Positions 37,202-48,665 of a DNA stretch of 64,000 nt are shown here, piece by piece. The position numbers were made by a program, and so were the translations under genes. The stretch lies in the NCBI RefSeq assembly GCF_000972845.2, contig NC_040017.1, forward strand, positions 22,653,606 to 22,717,605, in the 5' to 3' direction. Below the pieces are notes generated by a model. The model worked only from the letters and a program-made list of their open reading frames with translations, had not been told where the DNA came from and did not search any database. The stretch's first letter is position 1, and each line of letters opens with the position of its first letter. This DNA comes from Larimichthys crocea (Eukaryota; Chordata; Actinopteri; Sciaenidae).

Positions 37202-40200
37202 CCCCCCTCACCACCAGTCATCTTTTTAACGAGGACAACAGAGTCCTGTTTTTGGTTTAATATGTGTGCCACCTCTCAAGTTATGAGATGTGCAGTTACA
37301 TTATTGCTGTGAATACTTATTTTAATCCGAGGTTATTGACCACAACAGAATCCATCCATACCACTGAGCTTTTCTTTAAAATTGAATTGTATGTTTAACC
37401 CAGCCACCCATCTACCCAAGCATCTATCTAATTTTCTATTTGTGCATTCATGCATGAATCTAAAAATGGATGATGTGATAATCGTCATCTGTTTCTCGAG
37501 TTGAGGTATTTCCAGTCCAATGTTTGCCACTTTGAAAACTGGGTTGAGTTATAATGTGTAACTTACAGGGAAAACAAACAAAAAAAAGCAGCAGTGATGG
37601 ATAAAACCAAAATGTGGACCTCCACAGCTTTTATAACAATCCAAAGGATTATGTCATAAACGGCACAGTGCATGAAGTAATCGTTTCACTAGTCTCGTCT
37701 TTGTAGCTTGCATATGCTGTTGATGAAGCTAGTGTTCCAGACTCCTAAAAAGGAATGAAAAACACAAGATACGTTTCTTCTAGGATGGCCACACCAACAC
37801 CACCCAGAACGTTTGTTGCTGCCTTACATTTCTGAAAATTGCCTGGCTGCAGTCACTGTGGTTTTACTCATCTCATGCAGTGTCGTCATCAGTAAAATCA
37901 GTCAACTCTTCGTTATTTGTCATCTTTGAGGGTGTCGTGCCAGAAGGCTGTACCCTCCAGAGTTTATTTTCCTATTTGTTACCAGACCATCATGTAAAAT
38001 AAATAAAGCACATCTATGTTGAATTCAGAAAACTGCAAACACCCTCACATTTTAAAAATGCATGTCCTTTCATTTTTTTTAAAGAAATATATATGTGACT
38101 GTTCACACATTAGGCGAACTTTGACCTTAGGTGTAGTAGTGTTGTCCAAACATTGCTTGCACCACTGCTACTGTAACTTGATGCACATATGTTTTTAATG
38201 AAACCACTAGTGCTGCCAAGGCAATATCAGATGGTGTCATCTTCAAAGACATAAGGTGTATGTTTTTTTTATCCGGAACATCTTACACAAACAGCTGAAT
38301 CAACCCATGCTGCTCTTGCTGTGGGAAAGAGATGATCCTTCTTGTCACAGAACCTTCAGCTCATTGTGAAAAAAGGAGCCGGTGTGCTTTCCCAATACCA
38401 TGTTTGTTATGGCCAGGAAGCGCATGTGTATCTGAGGCCTGTGATGGCTTTTCCTGGCCTTTTTACATGCCAAGGGACTTAACGTTTCAAAGACTAATGC
38501 AGGGCACAGAAATGCTGCACTTGTGAGAGGCAATAGTCTGGCAAACATTCAGAGCTTTTTAGTTTGCTTTGTGCTAAGCCTGTCATTCTTATGTCCAGTC
38601 AATCTGCAGTTATGTCTGTGGTTTCCATTATGGCTCCATTGAGCCTCAGGCAGCCTGGCATGTTCTTGAAACCACAGAAGTTTTCTTTGAGTTTACTGTA
38701 ATCATGGCATTGAATTAGAAGCTCATTTTACAAGTCTGTCACTATAGTTGTCCCACTTGCCTTGTTGGTGGTGAAATTGTGCTTGATTGTGTTAATTGCA
38801 GTCATGTAGCTGAAGTAGTGTCCCTTGGATCATGTTTTTGATAGATTAAAATTTTTGGTAGATCAGCTACTCGAACCAGATTGCGAACCAAATTTAATTC
38901 CCAAGGCATATCAAATATTGTGTATGATTGGAGTTTATGATATTAGCTTCAGATAATTATTTGATGACAAGTCAAGATATGTCTAAGATAAAATAAGAAG
39001 ACATATCTTGTGTCAAATTCATTGTATTCATTATAATGTTTAACAGTATCTTTTACTCTACATGGTTAAAAATAATTTTACTTCATGAGAGGTTTGGCAT
39101 TCTTCTATGTAATGTAGGTGGCTCTGGGAAGGAGGCAGCAATCTTTGTTCAGATGTGTTGTCCGTTCTGGGTTTTGCCAAACCAAAGGCCTGGATGTTCT
39201 GATCTTGTAGTGAATGAAAGACAAATAGTACTTTATAGAAAAATGAAAAGCGAAAAAAAAATAAATAAGCAAATGTATTTTCAGCTATCATGAGAAATGA
39301 ATATCTGACACATTTTGCCAAACATGATGTCGACCACAATGGAGAGGTAGGAATGCAGCTCTGATGTTCCCAGCATTCACTGCTGCCAGGGATTTCGATG
39401 CCTATTCCAGTCAGGCTAGCGAAGTGCCCAGAATGATATCCGCTGTATTCAAACGGAGGTTTCATTCTTCATGTAAATCCTAGAAATCTTGGATTTAGTC
39501 AGTTGACTTGCTTTAGAGGATTCAAAAGAAAGTGGGTCAATGCTTTAGTTACTGCTACATGAGGTGTTTGTATGCTGATTATAGGAAAAACAAACAATAA
39601 CTTCATTTAAGATTTTGCATTGTGGAAATTAAATATTTTAGTCTTTGCTGTGGGTACATGGGGGTTAATCCTCTAGCAGTTACATCATCTTAACAAAACT
39701 CTTCACTAAGGTTTAACTACTAGCAAGTGGGACTCACCATGATCAAGGACAATGATGCAAGGAAAGCATCTGAATCCAAGCCACAATGGGATTGGATTAC
39801 TAAATGCAACAGCTTTCAACCATCAGGAGCTATTCTGAATAGTTTTTTTTCCGGACTGCTTTCCCTGAAGCCTTACACACGAATAGATTGTTACCTTTTA
39901 TATCCTGAATGTTAACTGGCCACTAACCTTCTCTCAGTAGTGGAGGCCTGAGAGGGAGTAACAGTATTAATTCTATATTTGGTAAATGTATTCGCTTTAA
40001 AGTGCCGTTTCTGTTAAACTTCATACAGAATCTTTTAAAAGCATATGTCCTTAACCTGGTATTGTGCAATTAGCCTACCCGACCGTGTCTGCTGTATCCA
40101 TTAGGCTACACCGCTCTGCAGAGGTCCTCCACTGTAGCTCAACCAGAGAATGCATTATTTCAGTTGTGGCATTTGGACAAAGATTCTGGCCTTGAAAAGC

Positions 40201-40798
40201 TATCCTTTGTGCTTTGGAGAAAGCTTTGTAAAATGCATCCCCAGTGTTGCAGTAAAGTAAATCAATCCTGAGACTTTAAAGTTAAAAGTGCTGTCAAGAT
40301 TTTCAGGCTGTCATGGATGTGCTTATATTTTGGCCAAAGAGCAGCTCTCACACACATGGCAAACCAAAGTACGGTCCGTAATGGTGAATTTGTAGTGCTT
40401 TTCTTTATGGTCCTGTCACTTGCAATTATTTTGATCTTTGAGAAATTAATATGGAATTAATTATTCTTCCATATTCAAGAGAAGTAATGCTCCAAGATTT
40501 CTCACTGCTCACACTAAGTTGAATCCAAACCAAGTTATATGACATTAAAGTTAGCATCTTCAGTGTTGCGGGCACAGAATCACGACAGACTGAAATTAGC
40601 CCTGAAATCTTATGTGCTTATGGCCAACTTCCAGCAGCCCTCAATTATAATGCTGCAGAGCCAGAAAAAGGCAGAGAGGTAGACTGCATGGAGCCCTTCA
40701 ACTTTGCTGCATTGCTCTGTCACTCAAACACACTGTCACCACCATGGCTAAGACAGATCGCCACACTGCGTTCAGGGACACATAGGAGGCATTTAGTG

Positions 40799-40822
40799 CA
40801 CACACACACACACACACACACA
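40799..40822. repeat. (CA)12 microsatellite
   Basis: Twelve CA dinucleotides. Confidence 0.9.
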
Positions 40823-41909
40823 GACAGATGTTTTGTGAACATTTTCTTGCAGGTTTCAGTTAAACCACTAGGGGGAGTCTTAAACAGCTTTCACTGTACA
40901 CTCATTTCCAAAATGTAATATAGTATAATGTGCTTCTGTATGTATTTACTTGAAATGATTGCCAAATTTACTTAACAAATAAGTCAACAAAGTTATGAAT
41001 TACTCAAATTTAGACAGAACCACAGACAATTGGAAACTGCTCTCTTTATTTAATGAAAAAGAAACAATAATCTTCTGTGTGCCAGACATTTGGTGGTTTT
41101 GGATTATTCTGCAGATGGTGACAGTCTTGTTGAACAATTTCCACATTGCTCCAAAGTGCCTCTCAGTCTCAATTACAGATTATCTGCTGTGGTGTGGGTT
41201 CATTGCCAGAGCGTGCCTATTGTTTATGCAAGAAATTCTAACACCCATGTTCCCTTTTAAATATCAATATTTTAATGTTTTTCCCCCTTGATTTAACACT
41301 CAAACTTTTAAGCACTCTCATCAGTACTGAAAGATGGATATGTTAGCTAGGGGAAAGTTATATATATTTTAAATAGTTCTTGGAGAAGTGTTTAAAAACT
41401 ACTCAGTCCATGAGAGCTAAATGTGGTAGTATACATAAATAATAAATTCAGGATCTCACCTCCGAGACGTACATGAGAGGGTACTGCTAGAGTGAACGCA
41501 CTCGGTATGGGTAGCAATTGCTGTACCTTATTAATTAGAGTTGAATAGCCACAACCATAGACTCCCTGTCTAAGGTAGTATGCTGTGGCCTGCGGTTTTG
41601 ATGTTTCTTTAGCAAAGGAGAGCTTTCTGGTATGTAGGAGGAACAAGGTGTTGACTTATTAAGTGAACTAAGAAGTGTCGGAAAATGTTATGTGCAGGCT
41701 CTATTGTATGTGCTGTGGTTAGGAACAGAGCCCATAAAACATATGGGAAAGTGTTTAAGGCATATACTTTTTTTTTTTCTTAAACTAACTTGCTCTGTAT
41801 TTTGATACAGAAATAATACACCTTCTCTTAGTTTCTGCTGTTGTCAGATTTTCATATTGCTCAGCTTTTCCTCTTTGTGTGTCTCCAGGTTTAAAAAGAA
41901 GGAGCCAAA

Positions 41910-43712
41910 ATGAAGACAGCTGCCAAGGGTTTTGGGAAGTCTGTAATGGACCCTTTGCACCGTGAGGGTTGGTGGAGCAGAAGGATAGTTCTAATGGTGT
42001 ATGTGGCCTTGGAGCTTTTAACAGTCCATTCACCCATGGTCCTGGGGACCCTTGAACTACAGTTAGATGAGGAACAGCCAGCAGGCACAATTGTAGGTGA
42101 CATCAGTGCAGGACTTCCTCCTGGCATCACAGCATCCCTGTATTTCATCTCAGACCATGAGGGCACAGGCGTGGGTAGTGATTTGGACATAGATGAGAGT
42201 ACAGGCATTATTAAAACTGCCAAAGTTCTGGACAGGGAACTTAGGGATAGATACAACTTCATTGCAGTCACCATGACGGGTGTGACAGTGGAGGTGACCA
42301 TCAAGGTGAATGACATAAATGACCATGCCCCGATGTTCCCAAGAAAGCGAGCCATGTTTAAAATCCCTGAGCAGACAGCCATTGGCACCAGGTTTCCTCT
42401 TGAGCCAGCTATTGATGCTGATAAAGACCTGCTTACAACACAGGGTTACCTTATCAAGGATGGAAATGTTGGCCAGGCATTCACCTTGGAGACAAGGAGG
42501 GGAAGCAATGAGGTTCTCTATCTGGACTTGGTAGTCAATGCCATTCTGGACAGAGAGAAAAGATCCACCTATACTTTATCCCTGGAGGCCTTTGATGGTG
42601 GTTCTCCCAAAAGGACTGATCAGATGACATTAGATATAACTGTGCAAGACATTAATGACAACGCTCCTGTTTTCAACCAGAGCCGCTACCATGCAATAAT
42701 ATCTGAGAACCTCCAGCCAGGAAGCAACATCCTGCAGGTGTTTGCCATAGACGCTGATGAAGGAGACAACGGGATGGTTCTGTATGAAATCAACAGGAGA
42801 CAAAGCGACCCAGACCGCTACTTTGTCATTGACTCTCGCACCGGCATCATCACGCTCAACAAACCGCTGGACTTTGAGATGAGGAGAGTCCATGAGCTGG
42901 TGGTCCAGGCACAAGACAATGCAACCCAGCCAGAGGTGACCAATGCCTTTGTTACCATCCATGTGAGAGACTACAACGACAACCAGCCCACCATGACCAT
43001 CATCTTTCTTAGTGAGGATGGATCTCCCAGGATCTCCGAAGGTGCACAGCCAGGCCAGTATGTAGCCAGGATCTCAGTCACTGACCCAGACTATGGAGAG
43101 TATGCCAATGTCAATGTGTCACTAGAGGGAGGAGATGGAAAGTTTGCTCTGACCACTAAGGATAGCATCATCTATCTGATCTGTGTGGACAAGATTCTGG
43201 ACCGGGAGGAGAGAGACACTTATGAGCTGAGGGTGATGGCAACAGACTCAGGCACGCCACCTCTCAGGGCTGAATCCTCCTTCATTATCCAGGTGATTGA
43301 CGTCAATGACAACCCTCCTCTGTTTGACCAGCCAGTGTACAGGCAGGTCATTCCTGAAGTGGTGTTTCCAGGGAGCTTTGTGTTACAGGTGACAGCGAGA
43401 GACAAAGACCAGGGGCCCAATGGGGACATTAACTACAGCATCCTGCAAGACAAAAAAAGTGCTTACCACAACTGGTTCAGTATAGACTCCGTCACGGGGA
43501 TTATCACCACTCTCTCACAGCTGGATTATGAAAAGAACCCTAATCCAAGTATAACCGTCGTAGCCACAGATGGAGGGAAACCACCCCTGTCCTCCACCAC
43601 TGTGGTGAACATTGTGCTTCAGGATATAAATGACAATGAGCCTGTTTTTGAGAGAAACTTCTACAATGTCTCAATCAAGGAGAACACATCTCCAGGGACC
43701 TGTGTTCTTGAG
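41910..43712 (+). CDS. dchs1: Dachsous cadherin-related 1, first coding exon (partial gene)
   Basis: Known role: Dachsous 1 is a giant atypical cadherin that binds FAT4 on neighbouring cells to set planar cell polarity and feed Hippo signalling; the family has 27 cadherin repeats. This exon encodes the first 601 residues. A hydrophobic signal-peptide core spans about residues 25-45. Five complete cadherin repeats follow, each ending in a calcium-binding motif: DINDH (135-139), DINDN (247-251), DYNDN (354-358), DVNDN (464-468) and DINDN (572-576); the sixth starts at NFYNVSIKEN. The first repeat opens with LDEEQPAGTIVGDISAGLP, a close match to DCHS1 and not to DCHS2 or clustered protocadherins. 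An acceptor lies at 41887-41888; the ATG has a good context (GCCAAAATG). The open frame runs past the donor GTAAGA (43713) into intron, so its stop at 43869-43871 is not the true end. Fish have a and b paralogues; which one this is cannot be told. Confidence 0.92.
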
Positions 43713-46700
43713 GTAAGATATTTTCTTGCAGATTTATTTAACGACAAAGTTTGTGCATTGATTAATTTTGTAAACATACTCCCACACTTTAACACAGAGC
43801 TCATGGAAGAGTCTGAACTTAACTTAGGGGCAATTGTGAAGAGAACAAACCGAAATCTATTATATAAATAGGGGAGAAATTTGTCAGACTTTGTTGACTC
43901 CTTTCATTCCTCTATGAAGAGTTATTTTTTAATGTTAAAGCTGTTTAAATTGGACTGCCTTAGCGAGGATTTACCTGCAGTTGTAGGCCAAGATGATCTC
44001 CTCTTTGGCTGTCCTCCCTTTCACCTCTCAAAAGGTTTCCAGGGTAACAGAGGCAGTGTAAAGTCCTCTGTCAGCCCAGGCACAAAGAGGTTTTTCACAT
44101 ATTCACAGGCAGAGACAAATTCAGGGCTTTATCCAAAGAAATAGATGTCACTTCACTCTCAAAAGGCACCTTAATTAGGCTAGTTGAGCGTGAGAAAAAA
44201 TGGCCATAGACCACAAGATGAATTAAAGTTTAGACAAATTACAGAACCCCCAGTGACTGCAGTCCTGTTTCATTAAAACATATTGTTTATCAAAGTGTTT
44301 TTGGCCATCTCACGAAAAAGACAGAACTTTGTTTAAATCATTCAAGTAATTCCTTAAGTCAAGTATAGACATTCATACAGAAGAAGAGTCTGCTGTAGAG
44401 TTGCACGGACCAAAGAGTTGGATTCAGAGTGCAGTCCAGACAGAGTGCCTAGCAGACAGGATCTTGGCCCAGGGTTTGGCCTTGGGAGAGGGAGGGGTGA
44501 CGGGAGACGCAGACCTTACCGCGACTTCTGGCTTGACTACAGAAATAGAAGCTACGAGGACTTCTTGTGGGAGGTCCCCAAATTATAAATCACGGGGACC
44601 ACAAGGATGAGGAGAAAGGAGAAAGTGCTGAAACTGATTATGGAATTTTGAAATGGAACCAAAGAATAATTTAAAAAAATGTATATCTTGGAGAACTGTA
44701 CAGCTGTACGATCACTCTTTCCAATGTGAGCTTCAAAGTTCATGTTCTATGAAAATATCTGAAAACCCATATTTTGTTTTCTTTCAAACTAGAGATGTTT
44801 AGACTTTTGTCCTTCCTTCTCATTGCTTCCAAAAGCATTACTACCTGCTCTCAAAAAACTCTCAGAGTATGACATGTTTGATTAGTAGTTTCAGAGGGTC
44901 CAAGTATGAAGTAGTTCTTTAAAGCCACTGCTCTCTGGCCTGTCTTGGGCCTGCCTGGATGCTGCAGACGTGTGTTTGGCGGGCCATGTGAGAACAGACT
45001 GCTCTTACTCAGGGTGCCAGCTCTCCATCCAAACGTCTCAGCAAGACATGTGATGACTGCCTTTTTTCTCTGTAGATGAAATTCCCAACGTCCTGTTTTC
45101 CATGCACAATGTTGTCCAAAAAACCATTACAATAAGGGTATTGTGATCATTAATTCAAATGTTTGAAGTGGCTTGATTTTTCTTTTTTTTCTTTCTGCAG
45201 GTCACTAGCACAGCAGTTCATGATTATGCTAATATAGTCTGGCTCCATAGAGCTGTGCCTGTGATATTTTGTCACTTACTGCTACAAGGCAATTGGTTTA
45301 TGGATGACTTTAGAATTAGATGTGTGTGTGTGGGGGGGGAGATAACTAAAAATAAGGACTTAAGCCTATTAACAGTAATCAGTCTTGTAATTCAATATGC
45401 AAGATCTCCTGCAAAGAAAATGGGTCATCGTTGAGAGTGGAAATCGAATATGACATTAAAAACAATGTTTTAAAAGCCACAAGCTTTTTGATGAGCCATT
45501 GCTAATTCTGTTCTGCATTATTACTTTTCAAACTGTGTCCAATTTTACAAGTTTTTTGGATGGTGTAAGAAGTCACATATAACTGTTGCACTGTAGATCT
45601 GATGCTATAAAGCAACCACAACACTAAAATAGCTTGCTATACTCTTGGCATACATCTGTTTCATCCTTTTTATATGGAGTATGATCTCTTAAATTATTTC
45701 ACATGTCCATTTTACAGTGTGGATTACGAGCATGCATTCACTCAAGAGGTATCTTTACCCTGTAGTCTGCCAGTGAGCATTTTATTACATTTGTGTGAAG
45801 TCTTGACTAATAATGTTAACAAGATGAAACAACAATTGCTTCAAGGTCATTTCCATTGGTCATTTAGCATAGTGGCTTTCGATTCCTGACTTGGAGGAAG
45901 AAGAGTAATGCAAGATGTCAGTAGGGATAATGAGGCACATCAGTCAGCCTTAATATCTCCAAATTCAGTAACCCAAACCCTGGTTGTGTTGGCTCTGGGA
46001 GTTATTTGCCATTTATTCTCTTATGTGCCATTTCACTTATAAAGTAAGTGAAGCTTTTCCAGTTAGTTCTGTCAGAATCTTGCATTGGGGAATAATTTAC
46101 ACCTCACATTGTTGTGGTTTTCGGTACAGATTGAGTGTGACTCTTCAAGAATTGTCCCTCTGTCTGTTTCGGGGGGTCGTTCTGGCTCCAGCAGAAAGGT
46201 GAGAGGGGGTCTCCAGGCAGCTGAGGGGGAAATGAGCCCTGACAAGCGCTGGCATGAGTGGCGGAGGTGACATGAGCAGGGGGGCTTCCTTGTCTGTCCG
46301 TTGGTCTGTCCCTCCCCAAATTCTTATCTGATCTCACTTCATATCTCATTAGCTGGGTGTGTGGATCTAATTTTTAAACCCGCCTCCCCCATGTTCATGA
46401 CAGAATGGACTGCTTGTCATCTATGGAGCCCCCTTTAGCAATATGAGACGAACACTGATTGCTGTGAGAGAAGGAGCAAACATTTTTCCATTTTTCTTCC
46501 TTGACGTTGCAACACAAACTTTTGCATTTATCAGTTCCTTTGCCGCCCAAAGAGCTTCCTGTCTCAGTGATGTCTGAGCAACTTTTTTGACTAAACACAT
46601 CACTTTCCTTGAAAAAACATCAGTGACATTGTATAGGATTGTTATGCTTTGGCTAGGATTTCATGTGTGCAAAAATACTACGAGTCTGCTAGTTTTTAGT

Positions 46701-48322
46701 TTGGATAACTACAGACTGGGAGTCCTTTTAAAGCAGTGTAACATACAGCAACTCTCAAACACATTCATTATTTCACTGAATTCTTTAAAGGCAGCCTAGT
46801 TGAAAGAGGCACCTCAATGAAGTGGCACTCTGAATCTCTTCTCCATTCCTACCAACATAAAAGCAACCACTCTATGGGGAAAAAAGACTGCTCATAATTG
46901 CCTGGAGAGAAAGTATGAATGATTGAAAGAATGTGTTTCTTTCACACCTCGTCTTTTTGGACTTTAGCGACCACCAACTGGCAGGTGTTAATAATACTGA
47001 TTCCAGAGCCTTGAGTCATGGTGTCCTTGATCTCTCTTACCTGATGAAAAGCATGGCTACTGCAGTGGTGTGAGGTAATATATATATATTTTTAATTCAG
47101 ATATGTTCATAATACTCTCTGCAGTACAGCCTGGATAACGATTGGGTGTTCACTGTTTAATTGCAGGAGTTGCTTTTGTTCTCGCTTGCTGAAGTTATTA
47201 TTTTGTGTGGAAGAATACTTAAATTCCCTCTAGAATAGACTATGATTTTCTTTCAAATACACAAAAACAAGTCATTCTCTGAAAGGATATTTATAAAGTT
47301 GGTACAACTATAAAACTATAACAATACAAAAAGTATGTAGGATGTTGAAAAAATTGTTTTATTTAAACAAAACTTTTTAAAATGTACAACTTTTATGTTT
47401 TCCAGCTGTGCCCTTCATAAAAAACAATACTCATTTTGACTTTCAATTGAACAGCCATGTAAATTACAATGATTTGAATTCGAACACTGAAAATGCTACC
47501 TGACTACACTCTCTGTAATCAACATAGAGCTTTTCTAGAATATCCAAATGACACTAACTAAGGAAATGAGTGAAATTGCCAGCTTCAGACTAGTATTTTG
47601 GTACACAAACCATGTAATCAATTCTCACCAGACATCTTTATGGAAATGGTTTGTGTCAAACAAAATGTTCACTTGTCTGTTTTAATACCAGGCTGGCCTG
47701 TCTCTCCGTGGGATTGGTTTAACTTGAGGTGAGCTGACTCTGCTTTTGGTCTCCTGTGTTTCTTTTTCCTCCTGCTAACTACCGAGCTTCACTGTGGCTC
47801 TGCGGTATAACAGTATTTTCATGGAATGGTAAAATTGCAGGAAACTGGATGTGCTACTTAATGTGTTCACAAATGTAATACTTCCTTGAACACTTACTCC
47901 TGGGCCTAGCAGGGGCACTGAAGCGAACATAAACACTGATGTACATCTGGATAGAGTGTGGGTGTTCAGGTCAAAGTTGCTATGCTTGAGACAGCTGAGC
48001 GCATTTTATTGTGCTCAGACGTCCATCAGCAAATCCACCGCTTCTCTCTTTCCAACATCACAGGAAGAGGCGAAGGTTGTGGTAAAAACTTTCACTGTTG
48101 TATGGTTGAATACAGAAGCTGGAAGGAAGTACTGTTCATTAGAGTAAAACCAAAGCTGTGGGTGTTTTGAACACCAAAACGTGAAACAGAATAGACGGAC
48201 CACTGCATGAAGTACAGTGCACTTCAGTGCTGTCTTTTATTTTAGAGCTTTCATTCTTGATTAATTATTTGATTATGTTAAATGAATTATTTTATTATAG
48301 AACATTTTAAATAAATAATATA

Positions 48323-48665
48323 CAGTCGTCCCTCGCTATATCGCGGTTCACTTTTCGCGGACTCGCTGTTTCGCGGATTTTTTTAGTGTAATTTTGCATG
48401 CTTTTTTTTTTTACAGCGTACTGTACAGTATGAACGTGCATTGTGTTCTGCGTCCGAAATTGGCTAAGGGAGAATCGCACATGTGTTCTGCGTCCTGTTT
48501 AAGGGAGTACTGTACAAAATGCGTGTAAAAATGTGTATAAAAGTGTGTGGTTAGGGGTTTTACGGCCTTAAAACATGTATAATAATTGTAAAACTTACTT
48601 CACGGATTTCGTTTATTGCGGGTTATTTTTAGAACGTATCCCTCGCGATAAAGGAGGGACCACTG
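48323..48665. mobile_element. 343-bp MITE, Tc1/mariner superfamily, pogo/Tigger-like
   Basis: The left end begins CAGTCGTCCCTCGCTATATC and the right end, read on the other strand, begins CAGTGGTCCCTCCTTTATC, so the ends form imperfect terminal inverted repeats. Both ends abut TA dinucleotides (48321-48322 and 48666-48667), the target duplication of this superfamily. Repeated CGCGG/CGCGA motifs inside the ends are typical of Tigger-related elements. There is no transposase frame, so it is non-autonomous. Orientation is arbitrary. Confidence 0.85.

Larger units (their letters stand above)
36377..41888 (+). other. dchs1: dchs1 intron 1
   Basis: About 5.5 kb between the predicted leader exon and the first coding exon, with donor GTGAGT and acceptor TGTGTGTCTCCAG. 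It carries a CTTTT pentamer repeat (37156-37201) and a CA repeat (40799-40822). A homeodomain-type AT cluster (TTAATAAATTAATTAAG) lies at about 37020-37037. I saw no exon or separate gene in it. Confidence 0.5.

Noticed and set aside
41891..42388. 165-residue minus-strand ORF
   Set aside because: It is the antisense shadow of the dchs1 coding exon and has no features of its own.
43713..43871. Continuation of the cadherin ORF to a stop at 43871
   Set aside because: The sequence after 43712 loses all cadherin character directly at a good GTAAGA donor, so it is intron read-through and not the protein's end.
45201..45230. Acceptor-like CTTTCTGCAG followed by GTCAC, as a candidate second dchs1 coding exon
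   Set aside because: The frame after it does not resemble the expected continuation of cadherin repeat 6 and closes quickly.
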